Below are positions 1 to 10,678 of a stretch of DNA of 64,000 nucleotides, piece after piece (positions within the stretch are counted from its first letter, which is position 1; each line of letters starts with the position of its first letter). This DNA comes from JAXLYE01 sp046351595 (GTDB lineage Bacteria > Myxococcota_A > Polyangia > Palsa-1104 > JAEUJZ01). The notes under the pieces were generated by a model. That model ran no database searches. It worked only from the letters and a program-made list of their open reading frames with translations, and was not told the origin of the DNA. The position numbers were made by a program, and so were the translations under genes. The stretch covers positions 1,426,001-1,490,000 of the forward strand of contig JAXLYE010000001.1 in assembly GCA_046351595.1 (NCBI GenBank). The letters run 5' to 3'.

Positions 1-1208
1 ATGCGACGGAGCTGCAGGCGCTGTTCCTCGTGCTGCAGCGGCGCGGCCTGCGTGTCCTCGGGCCGGCGGTGCGCGACGGGGTCCTGGTGCTGACCGAGCT
101 GCGCAGCGCGAGCGAGCTGTCGCGCGGCACGCACGACGTGCAGGCCCCGGGGCGCTACCGCCTCATGCCCGCTGCGGACGCCGCCTACTTCGGCGTCACC
201 CTGGGGCCGCAGGGCCTGAAGCCGCAGCTGTTCGCGCCGCGCCAGCGCCTGGTGCAGCTGCGCCGCAAGGCGGATCGTGTGCAGGCCACCGCCGAGCCGC
301 TGCCGGCCGAGCGTGTGGCGCTGCTCGGCGCGCGCGCCTGCGACCTCGCGGCCGTGGCGGTGCAGGATCGCGTCTTCCTCGGCGGGCCGCAGCGCGAGCC
401 GTACTACCAGGCGGCGCGCGCGCAGGCGCTGCTCATCGCGGTCGAGTGCACGCGCGCGGCCGCGACCTGCTTCTGCGCCTCGGTCGGCACCGGGCCCGCG
501 GTGTGCTCGCCGCACGACCTGCGGCTGACCGAGGTGATTGAAGAAGCCGGGGGAGCCGCGGGTGTCGAAGACGGCGAGGACGCCGCGGACGCCGAAGGCC
601 CTTCTGCGCGGGCCGGCGGCGCGCACTACTTCGTGTGCCGCGCCGGCTCGGCCGAGGGCGCCGAGATCCTCGCCGAGCTGCCGACGCGTGCCGCCGCGCC
701 GCACGAGCTCGAGCGCGCCGCGGCCGCGGTGCAGCGGGCCGCGGACATGCAGGTGCGGACCCTGCCGCAGGACGGCCTGCGCGAGGCGCTGAACCGCGCC
801 GTGGCGGCCAGTCCCCCTCACCCGCGCTGGGACGAGGTCGCGGAGCGCTGCCTGGGCTGCGGCAGCTGCACCCTGGTCTGCCCGACCTGCTTCTGCAGCA
901 CGCTCGAAGATCAGGCCTCGCTCGACGGGACCGCGGCCGAGAGGTGGCGGCGCTGGGACAGCTGCTTCAGCTCGGACCACAGCGCGCTGCACGGCCGGCC
1001 GGTCCGGACCGATATAAAGGCACGTTATAGACAGTGGTTGACCCATAAACTGGCCAACTGGATCGATCAGTTCGGGACCTCGGGCTGCGTGGGCTGCGGC
1101 CGCTGCATCACGTGGTGCCCGGTCGGGATCGATCTGACCGAAGAGGCCGCGGCCCTGCGCACCGTGCCGCCGCCGCGAAAGGTGCAACAAGAGGAGGCGA
1201 CGCCATGA
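1..1208 (+). CDS. hydB: [NiFe] hydrogenase beta subunit, 4Fe-4S dicluster protein (5' partial)
   Basis: Iron-sulfur electron-transfer subunit of a cytoplasmic group 3b (HydABCD/sulfhydrogenase-type) hydrogenase, passing electrons between the FAD subunit and the small subunit. The C-terminal part carries two ferredoxin-like cysteine clusters: CLGCGSCTLVCPTCFC near base 850-900 and CVGCGRCITWCP near 1085-1120. An upstream Cys-rich stretch (CTRAAATCFC) also fits the family. The frame is open to the left edge and the residues before the first GTG (base 30) look like family sequence (LQALFLVLQRRG), so the true start lies outside the window. The stop overlaps the next gene's ATG (ATGA), indicating translational coupling. 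An inserted Gly/Ala/Asp-rich stretch near 540-620 is likely a variable loop. Confidence 0.9.
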   Translation, partial: ATELQALFLVLQRRGLRVLGPAVRDGVLVLTELRSASELSRGTHDVQAPGRYRLMPAADAAYFGVTLGPQGLKPQLFAPRQRLVQLRRKADRVQATAEPLPAERVALLGARACDLAAVAVQDRVFLGGPQREPYYQAARAQALLIAVECTRAAATCFCASVGTGPAVCSPHDLRLTEVIEEAGGAAGVEDGEDAADAEGPSARAGGAHYFVCRAGSAEGAEILAELPTRAAAPHELERAAAAVQRAADMQVRTLPQDGLREALNRAVAASPPHPRWDEVAERCLGCGSCTLVCPTCFCSTLEDQASLDGTAAERWRRWDSCFSSDHSALHGRPVRTDIKARYRQWLTHKLANWIDQFGTSGCVGCGRCITWCPVGIDLTEEAAALRTVPPPRKVQQEEATP

Positions 1209-1750
1209 GCCCCGGTGCCGAGCTCGCGCAGGCGCTGCGCGCACACCCGTTTTTTGCCGCGCTGACCGAGGGCGAGCTCGCGCTCGTCGCGGGCTGCGGC
1301 CGGGCGGTCGAGTTCGCGGCCGGCCAGAGCATCACCCGCGAGGGCCAGCCGGCCGAGCACTTCTACGCGCTGGTCCAGGGCAAGGTCGCGGTGCAGATCT
1401 TCGTGCCGGGTCGCGGCCTGCTGACGCTGCAGACGCTGCGCGGCGGCGAGGTCCTGGGCTGGTCGTGGGGCTTCCCGCCGAGCACGTGGACCTTCGACGC
1501 CTGCGCGCTGGAGCCGACGCGGGCGGTGCGGCTCGAGGCGGCCGTGCTTTTGCGGCGGTGCGAGGAGTCGCCGCAGCTCGGGTACAAGCTGATGCGCGGC
1601 CTGGTCCGCGTCATGACCGAGCGGCTGCACGGCACGCGGCTGCAGCTCCTGGATCTGTACGGACAGCCGGCGCCGGCCGCCGCCCCCGTCGCCGCTACCG
1701 GGGCCACCGGGGCCGCGCTGCCGACGCCCGAGCCCGGGCGGGAGCGCTGA
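1205..1750 (+). CDS. Cyclic nucleotide-binding domain protein of the hydrogenase operon
   Basis: 181-residue protein with a Crp/Fnr-like effector domain (about residues 15-140: a FAALTEGEL start, then a beta-roll with GQSITREGQPAEHFYALVQGKVAV) but no recognisable C-terminal DNA-binding helix-turn-helix. The last 30 residues are Ala/Pro-rich. The ATG overlaps the hydB stop (ATGA), so it belongs to the structural operon. Such proteins are commonly placed between the beta and gamma subunits of group 3b hydrogenases. A role in sensing or protein-protein regulation of the enzyme is inference. The canonical cNMP phosphate-binding signature (RxGELALL-type) is weak (LRGGEVLGWSWGF), so it may not bind a nucleotide. 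Confidence 0.8.
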   Translation: MSPGAELAQALRAHPFFAALTEGELALVAGCGRAVEFAAGQSITREGQPAEHFYALVQGKVAVQIFVPGRGLLTLQTLRGGEVLGWSWGFPPSTWTFDACALEPTRAVRLEAAVLLRRCEESPQLGYKLMRGLVRVMTERLHGTRLQLLDLYGQPAPAAAPVAATGATGAALPTPEPGRER

Positions 1751-1751
1751 C

Positions 1752-2639
1752 ATGGGCGGCGCGTGCGCGAGCCGGCCCGGTGTCGGATCCGCGGCTGCAG
1801 CTGCGGTCTCGGATGCGGACCTGTGGCTGCCGCGCCCGTTCGAGGTGCGCGCGGTGCGGCGCGAGACCGCGGACACGTTCACGCTCGGGCTGGTGCCGCA
1901 GGACGGCGGGCCGCCGCTCGCCTTCCGGCCCGGTCAGTTCAACATGCTGCTGGTGCCCGGCGTCGGCGAGGCCGCGATCTCGATCAGCGGCGATCCGGCG
2001 CGACCGGCGCTGCTGCGGCACACGGTGCGCGCGGTCGGCGGCGTCACCGGGCAGCTCGCGCGGCTTGCGCGCGGCGACTACGTCGGCGTGCGCGGGCCGC
2101 TCGGTGTGCCGTGGCCGGTCGAGGCGCTGGCCGGGCGCGACCTGATCGTGATCGCGGGCGGCATCGGCCTGGCGCCGCTGCGGCCGGTGCTGTGCCACGT
2201 CCTGCGCCACCGCGCTTGTTATGGCCGCGTCGCGCTGGTCTACGGCGCGCGCACGCCGGCCGACGTGCTGTTCCAGCGCGACCTCGAGCGGCTGCGCCAG
2301 CGCGCCGACCTGCAGGTCGAGCTGACCGTCGATCACGCGGACTCGGCCTGGCACGGTGACATCGGGCTGGTGACGCGGCTATTGCCGCGGGTCGTGATGG
2401 ATCCGGCGCGCGCCGCGGCGCTCGTCTGCGGCCCCGAGATCATGATGCGCAGCGCCGAGCGGGAGCTCGCCCGCCTGGGCATCCCGGACGCCGCCATCTA
2501 CATCACGATGGAGCGCCACATGAAATGCGGCATCGGCCTGTGCGGGCGCTGCCAGCTCGGCCCGTACTTCATCTGCAAGGACGGGCCGGTGTTCGATTAT
2601 GCGCGCATCCAGAGCGCGTTCGAGATGCGGGAGCTCTGA
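1752..2639 (+). CDS. hydG: [NiFe] hydrogenase gamma subunit, FAD/NAD(P)-binding
   Basis: 295-residue diaphorase subunit of the ferredoxin-NADP reductase fold, moving electrons between NAD(P)H and the Fe-S chain. Visible features in order: a flavin-binding segment (FRPGQFNML, about residue 57), a nucleotide-binding loop (VIAGGIGLAPLRPVL, about residue 135), and a C-terminal cysteine cluster (MKCGIGLCGRCQLGPYFICKDGPV, written here only as the family [2Fe-2S] motif) near residue 257. ATG at 1752 is one base after the preceding stop. Length and order match HydG/HydC of group 3b enzymes. The following gene starts 3 bases downstream. Confidence 0.92.
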   Translation: MGGACASRPGVGSAAAAAVSDADLWLPRPFEVRAVRRETADTFTLGLVPQDGGPPLAFRPGQFNMLLVPGVGEAAISISGDPARPALLRHTVRAVGGVTGQLARLARGDYVGVRGPLGVPWPVEALAGRDLIVIAGGIGLAPLRPVLCHVLRHRACYGRVALVYGARTPADVLFQRDLERLRQRADLQVELTVDHADSAWHGDIGLVTRLLPRVVMDPARAAALVCGPEIMMRSAERELARLGIPDAAIYITMERHMKCGIGLCGRCQLGPYFICKDGPVFDYARIQSAFEMREL

Positions 2640-3390
2640 GCCATGGCGCGGCCCAAGCTCGCGGTCTGGAAGTTCGCCTCGTGCGACGGCTGTCAGCTCA
2701 GCCTCCTCGACTGCGAGGACGAGCTGCTCGCGCTCGCCGACCTTGTGACCTTCGCCTGCTTCCCCGAGGCCTCTTCGGCGATCCTGCCGCCGCCGTACGA
2801 CGTGTCGCTGGTCGAGGGATCGATCACCACGGCGCACGACGCCGAGCGCATCAAGGAGGTGCGCGCGCAGAGCCGCGTCCTCATCACCATCGGCGCGTGC
2901 GCGACCGCGGGCGGCATCCAGGCGCTGCGCAACTTCGCGGACGTCGACGAGTACACGCGCTACGTCTACGCCCGCCCGGAGTACATCCGCACGCTGTCGC
3001 AGTCGACGCCGATCGCGGCGCACGTGCCCGTCGACTACGAGCTGCGCGGCTGCCCGATCAACAAAGAGCAGCTGCTCGAGGTCGTGCGCGCCTTCGCCGC
3101 CGGGCGCCGCCCGATCCTTATGGCGCACAGCGTCTGCATCGAGTGCAAGCTCGCGGGCCACGCCTGTGTGGTGGTCGCGCGCGACGAGCCGTGCCTGGGG
3201 CCGATCACGCACGCCGGCTGCGGCGCCCTGTGCCCGGGCTATCACCGCGGCTGCTACGGCTGCTACGGACCCAGCGACACGCCCAACCTGCGCTCGCTGA
3301 TCGCGGCCTGGCAGGAGCGTCTCGGCGTGCCGCCGCAGCAGCTGGTCCGCGCGCTGCGTACATATAATGCCGGCTCCGAGGTGCTAAGCC

Positions 3391-4823
<1,433 letters not shown>

Positions 4824-4827
<4 letters not shown>

Positions 4828-5366
4828 GCGCCGGGCCGGAGGCGCGCTTGGCTAGCGTGCTGCTCATCGGCATCGGCAACCCGCTGCGGCGCGACGACGG
4901 CGCGGGCCTCGTGGCGGCGCGGCGGCTGCGCGAGCGCCTGCGGCCCGAGCACGCGACGGACGTGACGATCACGATCGAGCACGCCGAGTGCACGGGTGAG
5001 CTGACCGCGCTGCTCGATCTGTGGGCCGCGCGCGAGCAGGTGCTGGTCTTTGATGCGGCGTCGGCGCCGGCGCTCCTGCCCGGGAGCGTGCTGCGGCTCG
5101 ACGGCTGCCGCGATCCGCTGCCTTCGCACCCGGCGCGCTCGACGCACGCGCTCGGGCTGGCGCAGGCGGTGGAGCTGGGGCGGGCGCTGGGCGCACTGCC
5201 CGCGCGGCTGACGGTGTACGCGATCGGCGCCGCCGACTTCGGCCACGGCGAGGGCCTGAGCGCCGACGCCGAGCGCGGGGTCACGGCCGCGGTCGAGGCG
5301 GCGTTGGCCGAGCTGCGGATTCCCACGTCGCAAGGCCCTAAGCCGCAAGGAGACGAAGATGCATGA
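4824..5366 (+). CDS. Hydrogenase maturation protease (HycI/HyaD/FrxA type)
   Basis: 180-residue endopeptidase that trims the C-terminus of the large subunit after nickel insertion. The hallmark LLIGIGNPLRRDDGAGL near the N-terminus is followed by an acidic segment (LLDLWAAREQVLVFDAA) and STHALGLAQAVEL, which supplies the conserved His of the Ni-sensing site. GTG at 4824 overlaps the large-subunit stop (GTGA). A TTG at 4848 is an alternative start. It is embedded in the hydrogenase operon directly after its substrate gene. Confidence 0.88.
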
Positions 5367-5673
5367 GCACGCGATCCTGCGCTCGCTGATGAAGGAGATC
5401 ACGCGCATCGCCGCGGCCGAGGGCGCGCGCCGCGTCACCGCGGTCCACGTCCACCTCGGCGCGCTGTCGCACCTCACCGAGGAGCACTTCCGCGAGCACT
5501 TCGCCATCGAGTCGCGCGGCACGCCGGCCGAGGGCGCCGCGCTCTCCGTCGAGGTCGGCCAGGATCCGCTGGCCGCGGACGCGCTGCAGGTGGTGCTGCG
5601 CAGCCTCGAAGTACAAGAGGCGCCAGCGGTGCAAGCGGTGCCAGAGGTAGAAGTCGACGGCGGCGAGGGCTAG
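5359..5673 (+). CDS. hypA: HypA-like hydrogenase nickel-insertion protein lacking the zinc site
   Basis: 104-residue HypA homologue. The N-terminus MHEHAILRSLMKEI keeps the His2/Glu3 region that binds nickel in the family, and GALSHLTEEHFREHF matches the conserved middle. Canonical HypA has two CxxC pairs forming a structural zinc site; here the whole protein contains no cysteine, so that site is absent. The start overlaps the protease gene by 8 bases and has AAGGAG at good spacing inside the protease coding region. Whether it still delivers nickel, possibly without HypB (not found nearby), is open. Shortened zinc-less HypA-like proteins next to group 3b enzymes are, to my recollection, a recurrent variant rather than a decayed gene. 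Confidence 0.8.
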   Translation: MHEHAILRSLMKEITRIAAAEGARRVTAVHVHLGALSHLTEEHFREHFAIESRGTPAEGAALSVEVGQDPLAADALQVVLRSLEVQEAPAVQAVPEVEVDGGEG

Positions 5674-5677
5674 GGCG

Positions 5678-8059
5678 ATGGCCGGCAGCAGCGACGAGCG
5701 GCGCGGTCTCGGGCTGCGCATCGAGGGTGCGGTCCAGGGCGTCGGCTTCCGGCCGTTCGTGTTCCGCCTGGCGCAGCGCCTCGGGCTCGGCGGGCACGTG
5801 CGCAACACCGGCGACGCGGTCGAGCTCGAGGTCGAGGGCGACGGCGCGGTGCTGGCCGCGTTCGAGCGCGACCTGACCACGGAGGCGCCGCCGGCCGCGC
5901 GCCTTGTGCGCATCACCACGAGGCCGCTGCCGGCGCGCGGCGTGCGCGCCTTCACCATCGCCGCGAGCCACGACCGCGGCGGCGAGCGCACCGGCGTGGC
6001 GCTGCAGCCCGACGCCGCGACCTGCGCGCCGTGCCTGGCCGAGGTCCTGTCGCCGCGCGACCGCCGCTCCCGCTACCCGTTCACCACCTGCGACGCCTGC
6101 GGGCCGCGCTACACCGTCGCCGAGCGCCTGCCCTTCGATCGCGCGGGCACCACCCTGCGCGACTTCCCGATGTGCGCCGACTGCGCGCGCGAGTACGCGG
6201 ATCCCGCCAGCCGCCGCTTCCACGCGCAGACGATCACGTGCCCGGCGTGCGGGCCGCAGCTCAGCCTGCGCGCCCCGAGCGGCGAGCTGCTGGCCGAGCG
6301 TGAGGCGGCGCTGCAGGGCGCGGCGGCGGCGCTGCAGCGCGGCGAGATCGTCGCGGCCCTGGGCCTGGGCGGCTACCACCTGCTGGTCGACGCGAGCAGC
6401 GAGCGCGCGGTGCAGCGGCTGCGCGCGCGCAAGCGGCGCCCGCACAAGCCGCTGGCGGTGATGGCGGCCTCGCTCGATCAGGCGGAGGAGCTGGCGCGGC
6501 TCGACGACGTATCGGCGCAGCTCCTCGGCGCGCCGGCCGCGCCGATCGTGCTCGTGCCGGGTCGCGCGCGGCTCGCGCCGAGCGTGGCGCCGGCGCTCAC
6601 CAGCCTCGGCGTGGTGCTGGCGCACACGCCGCTGCACCACCTGCTCCTTGGCGCGGTCGGGCGCCCGCTGGTCGCCACCAGCGGCAACCTCAGCGACGAG
6701 CCGCTGTGCACCGAGGCCGAGTCCGCGCGGCAGCGGCTCGGCGCCGTCGCCGACCTGTTCCTGGATCATGACCGGCGCATCGCGCGGCCGCTCGACGACT
6801 CGGTCGTGCAGGTCGTGGGCGGGCGGTCGCAGCTGCTGCGCCGCGGCCGCGGCTTCGTGCCGGCCTCGCTGCCGCTGCCGACGGGGCTCGGGCCGATCGA
6901 GGAGATCCGGCGGCCGCGGCTCGGGCTCGGCGCGCACCTCAAGAGCGCGCTGGCGCTCGCCGCCGGCGCTCGGCTGCACCTCGGCGAGCACCTGGGCACC
7001 CTCGGCAGCGCGCGGACGCGGGCGCACCTGGTCGAGCAGGCCGCGGCGCTGCCGGCGCTGCTCGGCCTGCAGCCCGCGGCGATCGGCCTGGCCTGTGACG
7101 CCCACCCGGGCTACTTCTCGACGGAGCTTGCCGAGGGCGCGGACCCGGGCGTGCGGCGCGTGCAGCACCACCACGCGCACGCGCTCGCGGCGCTGTGTGA
7201 TGCCGGCGACGCGGTCCGGCAAGGGCCGGTGCTGGCCGCGGTCTGGGACGGCGGCGGCGACGGCACCGACGGCACGATCTGGGGCGGCGAGCTGCTCGCC
7301 CTCGGGCCGGACGGCAGCTGCACGCGCGTGGCGTCGCTGCGCCCGTTCCCGCTGCCCGGGGGTGAGCAGGCGGTGCGCGAGCCGCGGCGGGCCGCGCTCG
7401 GGCTCTTGTACGCGCTGCGCGGGCCGGCGCTGTTCCAGAGCCTGCCGCCGTCGCTGCGCGCGCTGTTCTCGGAAACCGAGCTGCGGCTGCTGCGCGACAT
7501 GCTGGCGCGCGGCGTGAACGCGCCCGTCTGCTCCAGCGTCGGTCGGCTGTTCGACGCGGTGGCGGCGCTGTGCGGCGTGCGCGCGACGAGCACGTACGAG
7601 GGCCAGGCGGCGATGGAGCTGGAGGCGCTGGCGACCGACGCAGCGGCCGAGCCCCCGTACCCGATCGCGCTCGCGGCGGCGCGGCTCGACTGGGCGCCGC
7701 TGGTCGAGGCGGTGCTGCACGATCGCGGGTCCGGCGTGTCCGCGGCGCAGGTCGCGGCGCGCTTGCACCGCGGCCTTTCGCAGGCGCTGGTGCGCGCCGC
7801 GCTGCAGGCGGGCGGGAGGGACGTGCTCCTGACCGGCGGCGTATTCCAGAACCGGCTGCTCAGCGAAGAGGCGGTGCGCGGCCTGCGCGCCGCCGGGCTG
7901 ACGCCGCACTGGCCCCAGCACGTGCCTCCCAGCGACGGCGGCATCGCGGTCGGCCAGGCCCTGTACGCGGTCCTGCGCGATCGCCAGCAGGCCGCACGGC
8001 CGGTTCCCGACCCGGCCCCAGACCCGATTCCCAAGCAGGAGGCGGATGCATGTGCCTAG
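5678..8059 (+). CDS. hypF: Carbamoyltransferase HypF
   Basis: 793-residue protein that makes the cyanide-ligand precursor by carbamoylating the HypE C-terminal cysteine. Domains in order: acylphosphatase (residues about 8-95, AVQGVGFRPFVFRLA), zinc-finger region with CAPC, CDAC, CADC and CPAC pairs (about 112-195), YrdC-like domain (about 205-390), and the Kae1/carbamoyltransferase-like domain with the HHHAH metal motif (about residue 498) and a C-terminal TGGVFQNRLL. Full family length. It starts 4 bases after hypA and its 3' end overlaps hypC by about 10 bases. Confidence 0.95.
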   Translation: MAGSSDERRGLGLRIEGAVQGVGFRPFVFRLAQRLGLGGHVRNTGDAVELEVEGDGAVLAAFERDLTTEAPPAARLVRITTRPLPARGVRAFTIAASHDRGGERTGVALQPDAATCAPCLAEVLSPRDRRSRYPFTTCDACGPRYTVAERLPFDRAGTTLRDFPMCADCAREYADPASRRFHAQTITCPACGPQLSLRAPSGELLAEREAALQGAAAALQRGEIVAALGLGGYHLLVDASSERAVQRLRARKRRPHKPLAVMAASLDQAEELARLDDVSAQLLGAPAAPIVLVPGRARLAPSVAPALTSLGVVLAHTPLHHLLLGAVGRPLVATSGNLSDEPLCTEAESARQRLGAVADLFLDHDRRIARPLDDSVVQVVGGRSQLLRRGRGFVPASLPLPTGLGPIEEIRRPRLGLGAHLKSALALAAGARLHLGEHLGTLGSARTRAHLVEQAAALPALLGLQPAAIGLACDAHPGYFSTELAEGADPGVRRVQHHHAHALAALCDAGDAVRQGPVLAAVWDGGGDGTDGTIWGGELLALGPDGSCTRVASLRPFPLPGGEQAVREPRRAALGLLYALRGPALFQSLPPSLRALFSETELRLLRDMLARGVNAPVCSSVGRLFDAVAALCGVRATSTYEGQAAMELEALATDAAAEPPYPIALAAARLDWAPLVEAVLHDRGSGVSAAQVAARLHRGLSQALVRAALQAGGRDVLLTGGVFQNRLLSEEAVRGLRAAGLTPHWPQHVPPSDGGIAVGQALYAVLRDRQQAARPVPDPAPDPIPKQEADACA

Positions 8060-8325
8060 CCGTTCCCGGTCAGATCCTCGAGCTGCGCGGCACGGATCCG
8101 CTGACCCGCACCGCCGCGGTCCGCTTCGGCGCCGTGGTCAAGGAGATCAACGTCGCGCTCACGCCCGAGGCGCAGGTCGGCGATCACGTGCTCGTGCACG
8201 TCGGCCTCGCCATCGCCGTGCTCGACGCGGACGAGGCGGCGCGGGTGCTGAGCGCGCTGGCGGCGCTGTCCCCGCTTGACGCGCTCGACGAGCTCGGCGC
8301 GCCGAACGAGCCGGAGGCGCCGTGA
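8050..8325 (+). CDS. hypC: Hydrogenase assembly chaperone HypC/HybG
   Basis: 91-residue chaperone that carries the Fe(CN)2CO unit with HypD and escorts the large-subunit precursor. The start is the ATG giving MCLAVPGQILEL, the invariant HypC N-terminus whose Cys2 becomes the reactive residue; this fixes the start at 8050. The middle (VGDHVLVHVGLAIAVLD) is typical. The C-terminal 15 residues are a low-complexity tail. It overlaps hypF upstream and hypD downstream (GTGA). Confidence 0.95.
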   Translation: MCLAVPGQILELRGTDPLTRTAAVRFGAVVKEINVALTPEAQVGDHVLVHVGLAIAVLDADEAARVLSALAALSPLDALDELGAPNEPEAP

Positions 8326-9449
8326 GGCTGGTCGAGGAGTTCCGCGATCCCGTCGCGGTGCGGGCGCTGGTGCGCAAGCTCGAGCGCGTGGTCAAACGGC
8401 CGTGGACGCTCATGGAGGTCTGCGGCGGCCAGACGCACGCGCTGCTGCGCTTCGGCATCGATCGGCTCTTGCCCGAAGGGATCGAGCTCATACACGGGCC
8501 GGGGTGCCCGGTGTGCGTGACGCCGGCCGAGGTCATCGACCAGGCGGCGACGCTGGCGATGCGGCCGGGCGTGACGCTGTGCAGCTTCGGCGACATGCTG
8601 CGCGTGCCCGGCCGCAGCCGCGACCTGCTGGCGGCACGCGCCGACGGCGGCGACGTGCGTGTCGTGTACTCGCCGCTCGACGCGCTGCGCCTGGCGCAGG
8701 CCGAGCCGCGGCGCGAGGTCGTCTTCTTGGCGGTGGGCTTCGAGACCACGGCGCCGAGCACCGCGCTGGCCGTGCGGCAGGCGGCGCGGGCCGGGGTCCC
8801 GAACTTCTCGCTGCTCGTCGCGCACGTGCGCGTGCCGCCGGCCATGGCGGCGCTGCTCGCGGACCCGGGCTGCCGCATCCGTGGCTTCCTCGCCGCGGGC
8901 CACGTCTGCACGGTGATGGGCGCCGCCGAGTACGAGCCGCTCGCCGCGCGCCACCGCGTGCCCATCGCGATCACCGGCTTCGAGCCCGTGGATCTCCTGC
9001 GCGGCATCCTCGACTGCGTCGAGCAGCTCGAGAGCGGCCGGCACGAGGTCACGAACCTGTACGCGCGCTCGGTGCGCGCCGAGGGCAACCCGCACGCGCG
9101 CGCGCTCCTTACCGAGGTCTTCGCGAGCGCGCCGGTGCGGTGGCGCGGCCTCGGCGAGATTCCGGACAGCGGCCTGCGCCTGCGCCCGGCCTATGCTGTC
9201 TTCGACGCGGTGCGCCGCCTCGGCCTGGCGGACGCAGAGCCTGGGCTTATCGCAGGCGCCGACGAGCCGCGCTGCCCGAGCGGGCTGGTGCTGCAGGGAC
9301 GGCTGCGCCCGTGCGACTGCCCGGAGTTCGGCCGCGGCTGCACCCCCGATCGACCGCTCGGTGCCCCGATGGTCTCGTCGGAGGGCGCCTGCGCCGCCTA
9401 CTTCCGTTATGCGCGCCGCGAGCTCGCGCGCGGAGCCGAACCGATATGA
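8322..9449 (+). CDS. hypD: Hydrogenase formation protein HypD
   Basis: 375-residue Fe-S scaffold that, with HypC, assembles the Fe(CN)2CO moiety. Signature segments: CGGQTHALLRFGI (about residue 34), HGPGCPVCVTP with the paired cysteines (about residue 60), VGFETTAPSTAL, and a C-terminal [4Fe-4S]-type cysteine set (CPSGLVLQGRLRPCDCPEFGRGC). GTG start overlaps hypC's stop. Its own stop overlaps the hypE ATG (ATGA). Confidence 0.95.
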   Translation: MRLVEEFRDPVAVRALVRKLERVVKRPWTLMEVCGGQTHALLRFGIDRLLPEGIELIHGPGCPVCVTPAEVIDQAATLAMRPGVTLCSFGDMLRVPGRSRDLLAARADGGDVRVVYSPLDALRLAQAEPRREVVFLAVGFETTAPSTALAVRQAARAGVPNFSLLVAHVRVPPAMAALLADPGCRIRGFLAAGHVCTVMGAAEYEPLAARHRVPIAITGFEPVDLLRGILDCVEQLESGRHEVTNLYARSVRAEGNPHARALLTEVFASAPVRWRGLGEIPDSGLRLRPAYAVFDAVRRLGLADAEPGLIAGADEPRCPSGLVLQGRLRPCDCPEFGRGCTPDRPLGAPMVSSEGACAAYFRYARRELARGAEPI

Positions 9450-10531
9450 CCGACCCGACCCGCAAGCCGGAGGCGCCAGGCGCCGAGTCGCTGCTCGCTT
9501 GCCCGCTGCCGCTGCGCCGCTACCCCGCGATCACGCTGGCGCACGGCAGCGGCGGTCGGCTGACGGGCCTGCTCATCGACGAGCTGTTCCGCCCGGTCTT
9601 CCAGAGCCCGACCCTGGAGCAGCGGCACGACGGCGCCCGCCTCGTGCTCGGCGGCGCGCGGCTGGCCTTCAGCACCGACTCGTACGTGGTGCGGCCGCTG
9701 TTCTTCCCGGGCGGCGACATCGGCGAGCTGGCGGCCACCGGCACCGCCAACGACCTCGCCATGTGCGGCGCCCGCCCGCGCTACCTGAGCTGCGGCCTGA
9801 TCCTCGAGGAGGGCCTGCCCATGGAGGCGCTGGTCCGCGTGGTCCGCTCGCTCAAGCGCGCGGCCGATGCCGCGGGCCTGGAGGTCGCGTGCGGCGACAC
9901 CAAGGTCGTCGAGCGCGGCAAGGGCGACGGCGTCTACATCAACACCGCGGGCATCGGCCTGATCGAGCACGAGCAGGTGCTGGAGCCGGCGTCGCTGCGG
10001 CCGGGCGACGTGATCCTCTTGAGCGGCGACCTGGGGCGGCACGGCCTCGCGGTGCTGGCGGCGCGCGAGTCGCTGGGCTTCGAGCCGCCGCCGCGCACCG
10101 ACTGCGCGCCGCTGTGGCCGCTGGTCGAGGCGCTGTTGCAAGGCGGCGTGACCGTGCGCTGCCTGCGCGACCTCACGCGCGGCGGCCTCGCCGAGGCGCT
10201 GTGCGAGCTCGCCGAGTCCTCGGGCCACAGCCTGCTCGTCGACGAGGAGGCGGCGACGATCGGCGACGAGGTGCAGGGCGCGTGCGCGGTGCTCGGCCTG
10301 GATCCGCTGTACCTGGCCTGCGAGGGCCGCTGCATCGCCGTGGTGCCGGCGGAGCAGGCCGACCGCGCGCTGGCGCTGTGGCGGGAGCAGCCGCTCGCCG
10401 CCGGGGCCACGCGGCTCGGTCGAGTGCTGCGCACCTCGGACCCTGCGGGTACGGTGCTGTGCCGCGGACCGCTGGGCCAGGAGCGCCCGCTCGATCGGCT
10501 GAGCACCGACCCCTTGCCGCGCATCTGTTGA
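9446..10531 (+). CDS. hypE: Hydrogenase maturation protein HypE, carbamoyl dehydratase
   Basis: 361-residue PurM/AIRS-fold ATPase that dehydrates the carbamoyl group to thiocyanate on its C-terminal cysteine. LAHGSGGR near the start, the GTANDLAMCGARP segment, and the terminal PRIC tetrapeptide with the functional last Cys are all present. ATG overlaps the hypD stop. About 20 extra N-terminal residues precede the conserved part. It is the last gene of the hydrogenase operon; the 147 bases that follow show no obvious strong hairpin. Confidence 0.95.
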   Translation: MTDPTRKPEAPGAESLLACPLPLRRYPAITLAHGSGGRLTGLLIDELFRPVFQSPTLEQRHDGARLVLGGARLAFSTDSYVVRPLFFPGGDIGELAATGTANDLAMCGARPRYLSCGLILEEGLPMEALVRVVRSLKRAADAAGLEVACGDTKVVERGKGDGVYINTAGIGLIEHEQVLEPASLRPGDVILLSGDLGRHGLAVLAARESLGFEPPPRTDCAPLWPLVEALLQGGVTVRCLRDLTRGGLAEALCELAESSGHSLLVDEEAATIGDEVQGACAVLGLDPLYLACEGRCIAVVPAEQADRALALWREQPLAAGATRLGRVLRTSDPAGTVLCRGPLGQERPLDRLSTDPLPRIC

Positions 10532-10678
10532 GCGACCTGCTGCCCCGCAGGGAGCGCTCGCACCGCACGGTTACCAGACCGTCCCCGCAGCCACCGCCGC
10601 GTAACGGCCGCCGCCCGCACGGCCCGGATCCCCGTCGAGGATCCCTGGCACGTCGCTTGATTCACGCTCCGCTTCAAG

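Noticed and set aside
5474..7921. Long open frame antisense to hypF
   Set aside because: GC-rich codons leave the opposite strand open. The translation is Arg/Ala/Gln-rich with no domain, and the plus strand has full HypF motifs.
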